This document shows positions 8,411 to 17,625 of a stretch of 64,000 bases of DNA, one piece after another. The notes under the pieces are model-generated. The model was not told the DNA's origin. It saw only the letters and a list, made by a program, of their open reading frames with translations, and did not search any database. Numbering within the stretch: position 1 is the stretch's first letter; each line of letters begins with the position of its first letter. The position numbers were made by a program, and so were the translations under genes. Origin of the DNA: Longibaculum muris. Lineage in GTDB: Bacteria > Bacillota_I > Bacilli_A > Erysipelotrichales > Coprobacillaceae. The stretch covers positions 19,205 to 83,204 of the forward strand of contig NZ_SMCQ01000012.1 in assembly GCF_004343035.1 (NCBI RefSeq). Reading direction: 5' to 3'.

Positions 8411-9562
8411 TTATTCAATAACTCTAACTTTAATAACATTTTCTAATGCTTCAAAATCATTCATATCTACAACATCATTTGTTTCAATGATTGTATAAGC
8501 ATATTCTCCTTTGGCTTTATTAACCATGTTTTCAATGTTAATCTCACGATTAGCTAAAAGAGTGGCAAATTGTGCGAGCATGTTTGGTATGTTTTTATGA
8601 ATTAAACAAATACGATATTTTGTGGTACGTGGTTCGTTAATATATGGGAAGTTAACTGAGTTCACAATATTGCCACTTTCTAGATAATCTTTTATCTCTT
8701 TTACTGCCATGCGTGCACAGTTATCTTCTGATTCAGGAGTTGAAGCTCCTAAATGTGGCATGACAATCACATTTTCTTGATTAATAATATCTGGTGATGC
8801 AAAATCTGTTACATATTTAGCAATCTTCCCCTCTTTGACTGCTGCTAAAACATCAGTTGAATTAACTAGATCCCCTCTAGCAAAATTCAAGATACGCACA
8901 CCATCTTTCATCATATCAATACTTTCTTTATTGATAAGTCCTTTTGTTTCTTTAGTACTTGGTGCATGTAGTGTAATATAATCACATTCACTAAAGATTG
9001 TTTCCATATTTTGAGCATTTTTAACCCATTTACTCATTCCCCAAGCAGCATTCACTGAAATATATGGATCAAATCCATAAACTTCCATCCCCAATTTAAT
9101 CGCTGCATTAGCTACATGAACACCAATTGCACCTAAACCAATAATCCCTAATTTCTTACCTTCTAATTCTGGACCAACAAATTGACTTTTCCCCTTTTCA
9201 ACCAATTTGCTAGCATCATCTTTCCCCTCTAAAGTTTTAACCCAATCAATTCCTTCAACAATTTTACGTGATGATAATAGAAGTCCACATAATACCAATT
9301 CTTTAACAGCATTTGCATTAGCCCCCGGTGTATTAAATACAACAATCCCCTCATTGCTGCATTGATCAATAGGAATATTATTAACTCCTGCTCCTGCTCT
9401 AGCAATAGCTTTTAAATTTTTATTAAATGTATAATCATGTAAGCTTGCTGAACGGACAAGAATCCCATCCTCATCATCAATATCTTCACCAACTTGATAT
9501 TGTTCCCCAAACAAATCAAGCCCCACTGGTGAAATTTTATTCATTAATTTAATTTTATTCAT
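8411..9562 (-). CDS. serA: D-3-phosphoglycerate dehydrogenase
   Basis: 383 aa. Oxidises 3-phosphoglycerate to 3-phosphohydroxypyruvate with NAD+, the first step of serine synthesis. The NAD-binding GLGAIG lies near residue 140, the catalytic Arg is in NFARGD and the catalytic His in PHLGASTPESE. A C-terminal ACT domain (from about residue 312) is the usual serine-sensing part. It lacks the ~70-residue ASB domain of longer SerA forms, so it is the short type. Downstream of serC by 10 bp, SD AGGTGA. Confidence 0.95.
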   Translation of the reverse strand: MNKIKLMNKISPVGLDLFGEQYQVGEDIDDEDGILVRSASLHDYTFNKNLKAIARAGAGVNNIPIDQCSNEGIVVFNTPGANANAVKELVLCGLLLSSRKIVEGIDWVKTLEGKDDASKLVEKGKSQFVGPELEGKKLGIIGLGAIGVHVANAAIKLGMEVYGFDPYISVNAAWGMSKWVKNAQNMETIFSECDYITLHAPSTKETKGLINKESIDMMKDGVRILNFARGDLVNSTDVLAAVKEGKIAKYVTDFASPDIINQENVIVMPHLGASTPESEDNCARMAVKEIKDYLESGNIVNSVNFPYINEPRTTKYRICLIHKNIPNMLAQFATLLANREINIENMVNKAKGEYAYTIIETNDVVDMNDFEALENVIKVRVIE

Positions 9563-9572
9563 ATATGGTCAC

Positions 9573-10658
9573 CTACTTATTTTCTTCTTCAAATTTTTTC
9601 ATAAATGCTAATAATGTCTCTACCCCTTCTAATGACATAGCATTATAAATAGATGCACGGATTCCTCCAACAGAACGATGTCCTTTTAAATTAGACATTC
9701 CTGCCGCAATTGATTCTTTGACAAACTTAGCATCTAAGTCCTTATTTGGACATGTGAATGTCACATTCATTATTGAACGATTATCAGCATCACTATGTGT
9801 TTGATAAAAATCTGTTTGATCTAAATAATCATACAATAATTGTGCTTTTTCTTGATTCTTCTTTTGCATAACTTCTAAACCACCTAAAGAATCAATCCAT
9901 TCAAGAACTAATCCTAAAACATAAATAGAAAATGTTGGTGGTGTATTGTACATAGAATCATTATCCGCAATCGTATTATATTCCATTAAAACAGGAATAT
10001 TCTCCTTATGATCTTGAATTAAATCTTCTCTTACAATAACAACGCCTAAACCAGCAATTCCCATATTCTTTTGTGCTCCAGCATAAATCATGCCATAATC
10101 AGCAACACGAATTGGTTTAGATAAAATATTTGATGACATATCTGCAACGATTGGTACACCTTTTGTATCTGGTACATACTTCCATTCTGTTCCATAGATT
10201 GTGTTATTCGCACATAAATGAACATATGAAGCATCTTCTCTTAAATCTAATTCATCTTGTGTAGGAATATGTTTAAAGTTATTAACACTTCCATCATATG
10301 CAATATGAATATCCCCAAATTTTTTTGCTTCTTGAGCAGCTTTCTTAGAAAACGCTCCAGTAATAATATAATCAGCTTTCCCATTCTTTAATAAATTAAG
10401 TGGAATGGTAGAAAATTGCTGAGTTGCCCCTCCTTGAATAAATAAGATTTTATAGTTATCCGGTATATTTAAAACCTTTTTTAATAAAGCTTTCGTTTCA
10501 TTAAATATTTCAAGATAGGACGATGATCTATGACTCATTTCCATTACGCTCATTCCACTATCTTTATAGTTCAACATTTGAGCCGCTACTTTTTCTAATA
10601 CTGGTACAGGTAATGTTGATGGACCTGCAGAAAAATTGTAAACTCTTTTTTGTGTCAT
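9573..10658 (-). CDS. serC: Phosphoserine aminotransferase
   Basis: 361-aa PLP enzyme, class V aminotransferase. Converts 3-phosphohydroxypyruvate and glutamate to phosphoserine and 2-oxoglutarate. N-terminal NFSAGPSTLP is the SerC signature; the PLP lysine is in AGAQKNMG. SD AAAGGAGG precedes ATG 10658. First gene of a serC-serA operon; no serB (phosphatase) is adjacent. The ~200 bp upstream (10659-10834) hold AT-rich promoter DNA and no gene or T-box that I can see. Confidence 0.95.
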   Translation of the reverse strand: MTQKRVYNFSAGPSTLPVPVLEKVAAQMLNYKDSGMSVMEMSHRSSSYLEIFNETKALLKKVLNIPDNYKILFIQGGATQQFSTIPLNLLKNGKADYIITGAFSKKAAQEAKKFGDIHIAYDGSVNNFKHIPTQDELDLREDASYVHLCANNTIYGTEWKYVPDTKGVPIVADMSSNILSKPIRVADYGMIYAGAQKNMGIAGLGVVIVREDLIQDHKENIPVLMEYNTIADNDSMYNTPPTFSIYVLGLVLEWIDSLGGLEVMQKKNQEKAQLLYDYLDQTDFYQTHSDADNRSIMNVTFTCPNKDLDAKFVKESIAAGMSNLKGHRSVGGIRASIYNAMSLEGVETLLAFMKKFEEENK

Positions 10659-10834
10659 TGTTGACGTCCTCCTTTTTAAATGTTGTTGTCATTATATTTG
10701 ATTTAAACAAATTTGTCCAGTAATATTATTAAAAATCATAAATTTTTTAATAATTTACTTTAAATTGTATACAATTTTGTTATATTTCTATAACTATTCT
10801 TATTATATTTACTAATTTTATAAATAGAACAAAA

Positions 10835-10866
10835 AATAATCTATTGGCTTTATTCAATAGATTATT
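10835..10866 (-). terminator. Terminator of the diguanylate cyclase gene
   Basis: Twelve-pair stem AATAATCTATTG / CAATAGATTATT around an 8-nt loop, overlapping the stop codon; A-rich on the far side (T-run on the minus strand). Confidence 0.7.
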
Positions 10867-11701
10867 CTTCATAGATATAAAATTTTTGTTTTAAAGTCTT
10901 TGCTTTATACATAGCCCAATCTGCCTTATTAAAAAATTCTTCATAAGTATCTTGACCATTATAACTAGCTATCCCAACACTAATAGAAAAAGGAACTTTT
11001 TCATATTGATACATCACTTTATCAAATAACATATTAAGCTTTCTTATAATCTCATTATGTTGTGTATCTTTCATAAAAACCACAAACTCATCGCCACCAA
11101 TTCTTCCAATCACATCAGAATGAAAGACTTCATTGAGTTGACTAGCAAACCATTTTAATATTTGATCTCCTTGAAGATGTCCTAACTGATCATTTAACTT
11201 CTTAAAACTATCAATATCTCCCATTAATAACGTTCCCTGCTTCAAGTTATCTATTTCATTTTTAATCATTTCTTCAACAGTTACCTTATTATAAAGATAT
11301 GTCAATCCATCTTTTCGAGATATTTCCAACAATTGATTTTCATATTTCTTTAAATCATTAATATGAATCAACAACCCCTCAATACGATAAAGATGCTTTC
11401 TTTTATAAATATATTGGTACTCTACTAAAAACCAATCATTATTTAATTTCAATTGTAAAGTATCACTTTGATTTTGATTTAATCCTAATAATATATCCTT
11501 AAATATCAATTCATCTTTTTCTTTTAAATCATTCAAAAAAGAAGTATATGAACAACATGAAGAAGATACAATATAAAGTCTTTGATTTTTTACCATATAT
11601 TGAAATACAGTTATATTTTTAAATCGTTTTAATGTATCTAAACTATTCAGTTTTAATTTTAATATCTTTAATTTACATTTTATTACTTGATATTTATTCA
11701 T
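10862..11701 (-). CDS. GGDEF-domain diguanylate cyclase
   Basis: 279 aa. The C-terminal GGDEF domain (from about residue 125) has an intact active site GRIGGDEF and the upstream DIDSFKKLND metal-binding Asp, so it should make c-di-GMP. The N-terminal ~120 residues look like a divergent PAS-type sensor; no transmembrane helix is evident. ATG 11701 was preferred over in-frame ATG 11743 because AGAGGAAG sits 5-6 nt upstream. Located downstream of a serine recombinase and a repeat-rich gap. No EAL protein is in the window. Confidence 0.85.
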   Translation of the reverse strand: MNKYQVIKCKLKILKLKLNSLDTLKRFKNITVFQYMVKNQRLYIVSSSCCSYTSFLNDLKEKDELIFKDILLGLNQNQSDTLQLKLNNDWFLVEYQYIYKRKHLYRIEGLLIHINDLKKYENQLLEISRKDGLTYLYNKVTVEEMIKNEIDNLKQGTLLMGDIDSFKKLNDQLGHLQGDQILKWFASQLNEVFHSDVIGRIGGDEFVVFMKDTQHNEIIRKLNMLFDKVMYQYEKVPFSISVGIASYNGQDTYEEFFNKADWAMYKAKTLKQKFYIYEE

Positions 11702-11714
11702 AAAACTTCCTCTC

Positions 11715-11837
11715 TGTGACAGGTTGTAGACAATTTGGCACAAGGGGTATATACTGAAACTAAGAGAATATTGCGAGTATATCCCCTATTTTTCTTTTTA
11801 TATTCATGTGTGACAAAAATTCTACAATTTGTGACAA
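11715..11837. repeat. Repeat-structured gap between recombinase and diguanylate cyclase
   Basis: Two 29-bp direct repeats (11715-11743 and 11809-11837; 20 of 29 positions identical, both beginning TGTGACA and sharing CAATTTG) flank an inverted repeat GGGGTATATACT (11744-11755) / AGTATATCCCC (11776-11786). A further TTGTGA-N5-TCACAA dyad lies at 11829-11845, running into the recombinase stop. The layout looks like recombinase or regulator binding sites, but no function is shown. Confidence 0.5.
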
Positions 11838-11839
11838 TC

Positions 11840-12451
11840 TCACAAATTTTTTTGATATTCTTTTTCCTTCACACGTCTTAAAAATGTTTGATATGAAATT
11901 CCTAATCGTTGGGCTGCCTTACGCGATGAAATGTCTCCCTTGGACCATAAATAAGCATAATGATCAAATTCATAGGACAACTGAATACGCTGTGGTCCAA
12001 AGTGAACACCTCTAGCTTTAGCTGCTGCAATCCCTTCAGCCTGCCTTTGATGAATAAATTCCCTTTCTGTTTGAGCAACATAGCTCAATAATTGTAAAAC
12101 AATATCTGAAATCAATGTTCCTATTAAATCATGTTCTTTTCTTGTATCTAGTAAAGGCATATCTAAAACAACAATTCTAACATGTTTCTCTTTTGTTAGC
12201 ATTCGCCACTGTTCAATAATTTCTTCATAATTTCTACCTAACCGATCAATACTCTTTATCACTAATGTATCGTTATTTTTCATCTTTTCTACAAGTTTTT
12301 GATACTTGGGTCTATTAAAATTCTTTCCTGATTGTTTTTCAACAATGATATGTGACTGACAAACACCAAAATTCAACATTGCTATAACTTGTCTTTCTTC
12401 ATTTTGATCTTTACTAGAAACTCTCACATATCCATAAACTTCTTCTTTCAT
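11840..12451 (-). CDS. Serine recombinase (resolvase/invertase family)
   Basis: 203 aa. N-terminal resolvase domain: YVRVSSKDQNEERQ holds the nucleophilic Ser, and IKSIDRLGRNYEEI the catalytic Arg region. The C-terminal ~45 residues are an HTH of the Hin/Pin type (ISSRKAAQRLGISYQTF). Size and layout match small resolvases/DNA invertases rather than large integrases. ATG 12451 follows GGAGG (TGGAGGTGAAAGT); the longer reading frame upstream lacks an SD. No transposase or resistance gene is linked, so it may act on sites in the adjacent gap. This is inference. Confidence 0.88.
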   Translation of the reverse strand: MKEEVYGYVRVSSKDQNEERQVIAMLNFGVCQSHIIVEKQSGKNFNRPKYQKLVEKMKNNDTLVIKSIDRLGRNYEEIIEQWRMLTKEKHVRIVVLDMPLLDTRKEHDLIGTLISDIVLQLLSYVAQTEREFIHQRQAEGIAAAKARGVHFGPQRIQLSYEFDHYAYLWSKGDISSRKAAQRLGISYQTFLRRVKEKEYQKNL

Positions 12452-12507
12452 ACTTTCACCTCCATCTTTATTGTAGGCAAAATGACAAAAAGACAAACAA
12501 AAAAGCA

Positions 12508-13311
12508 TCAATCATCAAGACTGATACTTTCAATTCTTTGTACCGCTTCTTTTATATAACTTCCAACATCACTAGGCTGATGAGCATCTGAAGTCGTTAT
12601 CAGTTGTACATGTGCCTTTTTAAACACCTTCAACAATTCATCAGATAGCCCCAAATCTTGATGATTGTATCGATAATAACAACCTACATTATTTTCAGCT
12701 TTCATATGGTGTTGATTTAATAATTGAGCTAATTTTTCATAAGTTGGTAATAAATCATATGTTGGATAAATATTAAACAATTTAATTGTATCTGGATGTG
12801 CTAATTGAGTAAACAAATCTGATTCAACCAATTGAAAAACAAGTTCATAATATCTCTTATAAATATGATTAACATCATATTTATCCCACAACAATTCTTT
12901 TGAAAAACTCATATCATATAAAATTCCATCAATAGAATGAATAGCTCCTACAATAAAATCAAAATGATATTGTGATAATACTTTTCTTATATATTCTTCA
13001 TGTTGAGGTACATAACAAACTTCTAAACCATATGTGACTTTAACAGGTAAATCCATCTTTTTGATATCTTCCATTAATTGAATAAAGTCACTGATATGAT
13101 CTTTGAATTTCATCTTTTTATTTTCCAACCATACTTTTTGAACTTCATATTGCTTTAATTCTTCATAAATGGGTTCAAATTCTATAAATCTGTGTGTATG
13201 ATCAAGTATTTGAATCTCATCTAATCCCTTTTGCTTTGCTGCTTCTACAAAAGAAAGCACATATTCTTTTGTAAGTGGTCCATTTTCTAAATGCATATGA
13301 CCATCTATCAT
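12508..13311 (-). CDS. PHP-domain phosphatase, histidinol-phosphatase-like
   Basis: 267 aa. Metal-binding PHP motifs are present in order: HMHLE, DHTH, GLEVCY, AIHSIDG, AHPD, SDAH. This fits the HisK-type histidinol-phosphatase family, but no other histidine genes are nearby, so a generic PHP phosphoesterase is equally possible. ATG 13311 has AAAGGGG 9 nt upstream; ATG 13320 is too close to it. Confidence 0.75.
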   Translation of the reverse strand: MIDGHMHLENGPLTKEYVLSFVEAAKQKGLDEIQILDHTHRFIEFEPIYEELKQYEVQKVWLENKKMKFKDHISDFIQLMEDIKKMDLPVKVTYGLEVCYVPQHEEYIRKVLSQYHFDFIVGAIHSIDGILYDMSFSKELLWDKYDVNHIYKRYYELVFQLVESDLFTQLAHPDTIKLFNIYPTYDLLPTYEKLAQLLNQHHMKAENNVGCYYRYNHQDLGLSDELLKVFKKAHVQLITTSDAHQPSDVGSYIKEAVQRIESISLDD

Positions 13312-13379
13312 ATTAATCATCCCCTTTTGCATAATTATATGAAATCATATTTATTTGTAAATAAATATGATAAGAAAAA

Positions 13380-13400
13380 GAACAGATTTGATATCTGTTC
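13380..13400 (-). terminator. Terminator of the MarR-ABC exporter operon
   Basis: Stem GAACAGAT / ATCTGTTC, loop of five, followed on the minus strand by TTTTTCTT. Confidence 0.8.
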
Positions 13401-13441
13401 AATTATTCATACATGAATGGTTTTTGTTATTATTTACAAGT

Positions 13442-15301
13442 TTAATCCAATTCAAATTGTCCTGTATACAATTGATAATAACGTCCTTTTTGGGCAATCA
13501 ATTCATCATGACTACCACGTTCAATAATTTCACCATGATCTAAGACCATGATTGCATTAGAATTTCTAACCGTTGATAATCTATGTGCAATCACAAAGAC
13601 AGTACGATTTTCCATCAAGCGATCCATACCTTTTTCAATAAGTTTTTCTGTACGAGTATCTATTGAACTTGTTGCCTCATCTAAAATCAAGACTGGTGGA
13701 TTAGCAATAGCCGCTCTAGCAATCGCTAAAAGTTGACGTTGTCCTTGTGACAAGTTAGCTCCATCCCCCGATAACATTGTATTATACCCATCTGGTAAAC
13801 GTTTGATAAAACTATGAGCATTAGCCAATTTAGCTGCTTCAATAACTTCATCCATAGTTGCATTTAATTTCCCATAACGAATATTATCTGCAATTGTACC
13901 AGTAAATAAATGTGTATCCTGTAAAACTATAGATATTGATTTTCTTAAATCATCTTTTTTAATTAATTTAATATCAATCCCATCATAAGTAATACTTCCA
14001 CTATGAATATCATAAAAACGATTAATCAAATTTGTAATAGTTGTTTTTCCTGCTCCCGTGCTTCCAACAAAAGCAATCTTTTGACCTGGTTTAGCAAATA
14101 AATTAATATCTTTTAAAATTGTGACATCTTCATTATAACCAAAAACAACATCATGGAAACGCACATCACCTTTTAACTGAACAAGTTCAATACTTCCATC
14201 ATCACGAGGATGACGCCATGCCCAATGTCCTGTATATTCTTGACATTCACTAATTGTTCCATCATGATGAACTCTCACTCTTGCAAGTGTGACTTTTCCA
14301 TCATCAATTTCTTCTTTTTCAGCCATCATTTCAAATATTCTTTCTGCCCCTGCCATCGCAGCTAATACAAAGTTTAATTGTTGGGTAAATTGATTTACTG
14401 GCTGAGCTGTTTGTCTAACAAAAATCAAATATGAAGATAAACTTCCTAAATCCATCATTCCAGCAATTGTAAAGAAGCCACCAATACAAGCAACTAATGC
14501 ATAATTGAAATAAGAAATACTTACAACTGTTGGAATGGTTCTACCAGAATAAGTTAATGCTTCAGTAGAAGCATGTTGAAGAATTTCATTACGACGATTA
14601 AATTCTTCAATATTCTTTTCTTCATGATTAAAGACTTTAACAACTTTTACTCCATCAACCATTTCTTCAATAAAACCATTTAAATTCCCCATAGCTGCTT
14701 GTTGATGTGAAAAGTAATATTTACTACGTTTACTTAGATATTGAATAACAAAATACATAATAATCATACAAAATAATACAATAAGTGACAATTGCCAACT
14801 TAAAACAAAGATCAATATTAAAGTTCCGACAATCATAATAAAGCTTTGAATTAAGTTATCAAAACAGTTATTAAAAGCGTCTTGAACTGTATCTAAGTCA
14901 TTAGTAAAATGGCTCATTATTTCTCCATGTGTATGACTATCAAAATATTTAATAGGTAACTTTTGCATACGATCAAATAAATCTTGTCGCATTTCTTTAA
15001 CAATCTTTTGTGATGTATGAATCATTAATTGCTTATAAATGGCTGTTGAGGTTGCTCCAATCGCATAAACAATACCCATAAAAATAATAAAATGCACTAA
15101 TCCTTGATAATCTCCAGGTAATATATACTTATTAACAACAGTACGAATTTGAAAAGTTCCCCAAAGATTAACTCCAGTACTCACAATAACCAATAAAGCA
15201 ACTCCAAATAATGCATATTTATGATGTCCCATATATGTTCTAAAAGAAGCGAGAGTTTTTAACATATCTCTTGGTTTTGCATTTGTTATTTGTCTTGCCA
15301 T
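13442..15301 (-). CDS. Multidrug ABC exporter subunit (LmrD/BmrD-like)
   Basis: 619 aa half-transporter: six-helix membrane domain (residues ~25-330) fused to an ATPase. Walker A GSTGAGKTT, signature LSQGQ, Walker B LILDEATSS with a normal catalytic Glu. A ~45-residue insert between the two domains (about 345-385, rich in His/Trp/Arg) is seen in LmrD-type subunits. ATG overlaps the stop of the upstream partner, so the two make a heterodimer that likely exports drugs or lipids. Confidence 0.9.
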   Translation of the reverse strand: MARQITNAKPRDMLKTLASFRTYMGHHKYALFGVALLVIVSTGVNLWGTFQIRTVVNKYILPGDYQGLVHFIIFMGIVYAIGATSTAIYKQLMIHTSQKIVKEMRQDLFDRMQKLPIKYFDSHTHGEIMSHFTNDLDTVQDAFNNCFDNLIQSFIMIVGTLILIFVLSWQLSLIVLFCMIIMYFVIQYLSKRSKYYFSHQQAAMGNLNGFIEEMVDGVKVVKVFNHEEKNIEEFNRRNEILQHASTEALTYSGRTIPTVVSISYFNYALVACIGGFFTIAGMMDLGSLSSYLIFVRQTAQPVNQFTQQLNFVLAAMAGAERIFEMMAEKEEIDDGKVTLARVRVHHDGTISECQEYTGHWAWRHPRDDGSIELVQLKGDVRFHDVVFGYNEDVTILKDINLFAKPGQKIAFVGSTGAGKTTITNLINRFYDIHSGSITYDGIDIKLIKKDDLRKSISIVLQDTHLFTGTIADNIRYGKLNATMDEVIEAAKLANAHSFIKRLPDGYNTMLSGDGANLSQGQRQLLAIARAAIANPPVLILDEATSSIDTRTEKLIEKGMDRLMENRTVFVIAHRLSTVRNSNAIMVLDHGEIIERGSHDELIAQKGRYYQLYTGQFELD

Positions 15302-17025
15302 TACAAACCAGCTCCTTCCATTTGAGAATAATAAATATCTTGATATATCTTATTATTCTTTAATAATTCTTCATGTGTTCCAATTGCTTCAATATGTCCA
15401 TCATCTAAAATAACAATCTGATCAGCATGTTGTACAGATGAAACACGTTGTGCAATAATAATTTTTGTTGTTTCTTTAAGCGTTGCTAATCCTTCACGAA
15501 TACTTGCTTCTGTTGCTGTATCAACGGCACTTGTTGAATCATCAAGTATCAATACTTTAGGATGTTTCAATAATGCTCTAGCAATACACAAACGTTGTTT
15601 TTGTCCACCAGATACATTAACACCACCTTGTCCCATATCTGTTTCATAAGCTTTAGGAAACTGATTAATAAACTCATCAACACAAGCTACATGACATGCC
15701 CACTTAATATCTTCATCACTCGCATGTTCATTTCCCCATAAAAGATTTTCTCTAATCGTACCACTAAATAAAGTATTCTTTTGTAAAACCATACCCACAC
15801 TATCTCTTAAATGCTCAATTGAATAATCTTTAACATTATGACCATCAATAAGCACTTCACCTTCACTTACATCATAAAGTCTTGGTATTAGCTGTACTAA
15901 ACTTGTTTTGGCAGAACCAGTTCCCCCTAAGATACCTAATGTTGATCCTGCTGGTATGTGTAACTGAATATCGGTTAAAACAAATTCATTAGCTTCTTCT
16001 TTATACTTAAAATATACATTTTTAAAATCAATGTTTCCTTGATGAACAATCAATTCTGTATTTTGTGGATCATGAATATCTGGAACTTCATCCAAGACTT
16101 CAATAATACGTTCAACACTTGCAATTGATCTTGTCAACATCAAAAAGACTGCTGAAATCATCATCAATGAATTTAAGATTTGCATAACATAACTTAAAAA
16201 TCCTGTTAATTCTCCAACTTTCATAGAACCTTTAAGAATCATTTGTCCCCCAAAGAAAATAATACAAATAATTGTTAAATACATAACATATTGAAACAAA
16301 GGCATATTCCAAACGGAAGTACGAAAAGCATGTTCACTATTTTCCTTTAAGTTTTCATTAATCTTATTAAACTTATCTTCTTCATAACCTTCTCTTACAT
16401 AGGATTTAACAACTCTTATAGCATTTAAATTTTCTTGAACAACTGTATTCACTTTATCAATACTTGATTGCATCAAACGATAAAGAGGTCCAACTTTTCT
16501 TACAATAATGAATAATCCAACAGCTAATATTGGAATAACAATCAAAAATACCAATGCTAAATTTGCATTAATTGTAAAAGTAAAAAATAATGCCATCAAT
16601 AACATAAACGGAGATCTAACAAGTGGTCTAATTCCATTACTAATAGCTGTTTGTAAGACAGTCACATCACTTGTTAAACGAGTAATCAAAGATGAAGTTG
16701 AAAAATGATCAGTATTCGCAAACGAAAAATTCTGAACTTTTTGAAATTCATCTTTTCTAAGTTCTGCCCCAAAGCCTTGTCCAGCCGTTGCTGCAAAACG
16801 CGCATACATGATACCTAATATCAAAGCAATAACTGCACACCCAATCATCAATGCTCCTTGACTTATAATATAACTCTTATCACCACTAGCTACCCCCTTA
16901 TCAATAATATCTGCCATTAAAGCAGGTATAACCAATTCAAAAACAGTTTCTCCAATTACACAAAGACAAGCTAAAATTAAATATTTTTTATATTTTTTAA
17001 TATAAGGTAGTAAACGTTTTAGCAT
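15301..17025 (-). CDS. Multidrug ABC exporter subunit (LmrC/BmrC-like)
   Basis: 574 aa half-transporter, membrane domain then ATPase. Walker A reads GGTGSAKTS and Walker B LILDDSTSAVD: Asp replaces the catalytic Glu, so this subunit carries the degenerate site typical of heterodimeric exporters such as BmrC and LmrC. Signature VSGGQ is canonical. It lies 12 bp after marR and overlaps the second subunit by 1 bp. Confidence 0.9.
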   Translation of the reverse strand: MLKRLLPYIKKYKKYLILACLCVIGETVFELVIPALMADIIDKGVASGDKSYIISQGALMIGCAVIALILGIMYARFAATAGQGFGAELRKDEFQKVQNFSFANTDHFSTSSLITRLTSDVTVLQTAISNGIRPLVRSPFMLLMALFFTFTINANLALVFLIVIPILAVGLFIIVRKVGPLYRLMQSSIDKVNTVVQENLNAIRVVKSYVREGYEEDKFNKINENLKENSEHAFRTSVWNMPLFQYVMYLTIICIIFFGGQMILKGSMKVGELTGFLSYVMQILNSLMMISAVFLMLTRSIASVERIIEVLDEVPDIHDPQNTELIVHQGNIDFKNVYFKYKEEANEFVLTDIQLHIPAGSTLGILGGTGSAKTSLVQLIPRLYDVSEGEVLIDGHNVKDYSIEHLRDSVGMVLQKNTLFSGTIRENLLWGNEHASDEDIKWACHVACVDEFINQFPKAYETDMGQGGVNVSGGQKQRLCIARALLKHPKVLILDDSTSAVDTATEASIREGLATLKETTKIIIAQRVSSVQHADQIVILDDGHIEAIGTHEELLKNNKIYQDIYYSQMEGAGL

Positions 17026-17037
17026 AATCTCATCCCC

Positions 17038-17466
17038 CTATCTTAATTCTTTCCCTGTTAGATTAATATACATCCTTGATAAATATTCTTTAAATTGTTC
17101 TCTTTCTTGTTCAGTAAAACCATCTAAAGAAATTTTTTCTATTTCCAGGCAATGTTCACTCCACTTTTCCAATGCCGATTCTCCTACAGGTGTCAAACTT
17201 AATTGATATGCTCGTTTATTTTTTGGATTGACTTCTCTATAAATCATGCCTTTATCTTCTAAACTGTTAAGTATTTTACTCACTGTTGGTGGTTCTACAT
17301 CACATTCTATCGCAATATCCTTTAACTTACATTCGCTATGTGAAGAAATATAGCGTAATACTTTAGGTTGTCCTGGAGCCAAATCATATTCATTCATATT
17401 TGCTCTAGTTTTATTTCTTTGTGCATGAAAAACCTTAAATAAAAGAATATATAATGGTGTTTTCAT
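17038..17466 (-). CDS. MarR-family transcriptional regulator
   Basis: 142 aa winged-helix protein with the MarR DNA-binding segment around residues 45-95 (CDVEPPTVSKILNSLEDKG). First gene of an operon with the two exporter subunits, 12 bp away. A 29-bp near-perfect palindrome lies between its -10 box and SD, so it very likely represses its own operon and is released by a transported compound. SD AGGAGG before ATG 17466. Confidence 0.9.
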   Translation of the reverse strand: MKTPLYILLFKVFHAQRNKTRANMNEYDLAPGQPKVLRYISSHSECKLKDIAIECDVEPPTVSKILNSLEDKGMIYREVNPKNKRAYQLSLTPVGESALEKWSEHCLEIEKISLDGFTEQEREQFKEYLSRMYINLTGKELR

Positions 17467-17482
17467 CTCTTAGCCTCCTTTT

Positions 17483-17511
17483 GTTAGCTTGCTAATTATT
17501 AGCATACTAAC
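17483..17511. promoter_or_regulatory. MarR operator
   Basis: Palindrome with half site GTTAG-N2-TGCTAAT around a central base; only two positions per half do not match. Overlaps the 3' end of the -10 box. Confidence 0.75.
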
Positions 17512-17538
17512 TATAATACTATATGTAAAAGTTGTCAA
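17510..17538 (-). promoter_or_regulatory. marR-ABC exporter promoter
   Basis: Minus strand TTGACA (17533-17538), 17-bp spacer, TATAGT (17510-17515). Confidence 0.8.
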
Positions 17539-17572
17539 GAAAGTCACAAAAAGATCTTGTATGATGTTTCAT

Positions 17573-17601
17573 TTGCCTGTTAAAAATACGAGTGATATAA
17601 T
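17573..17601 (+). promoter_or_regulatory. Promoter of the CobW-type GTPase operon
   Basis: TTGCCT (17573-17578), 17-bp spacer, TATAAT (17596-17601). No clear Zur-like palindrome seen nearby. Confidence 0.7.
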
Positions 17602-17625
17602 ATATCCGGAAAGAAGGTTGATACA

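Noticed and set aside
11702..11743. Upstream in-frame ATG extending the diguanylate cyclase by 14 residues
   Set aside because: The extension covers the SD-like AGAGGAAG of the downstream ATG and part of a direct repeat; no SD of its own.
11744..11790. GGGGTATATACT / AGTATATCCCC inverted repeat as a simple terminator
   Set aside because: It has a T-rich tail only on the + strand, where no gene ends; on the minus strand (the transcribed one) there is no T-run.
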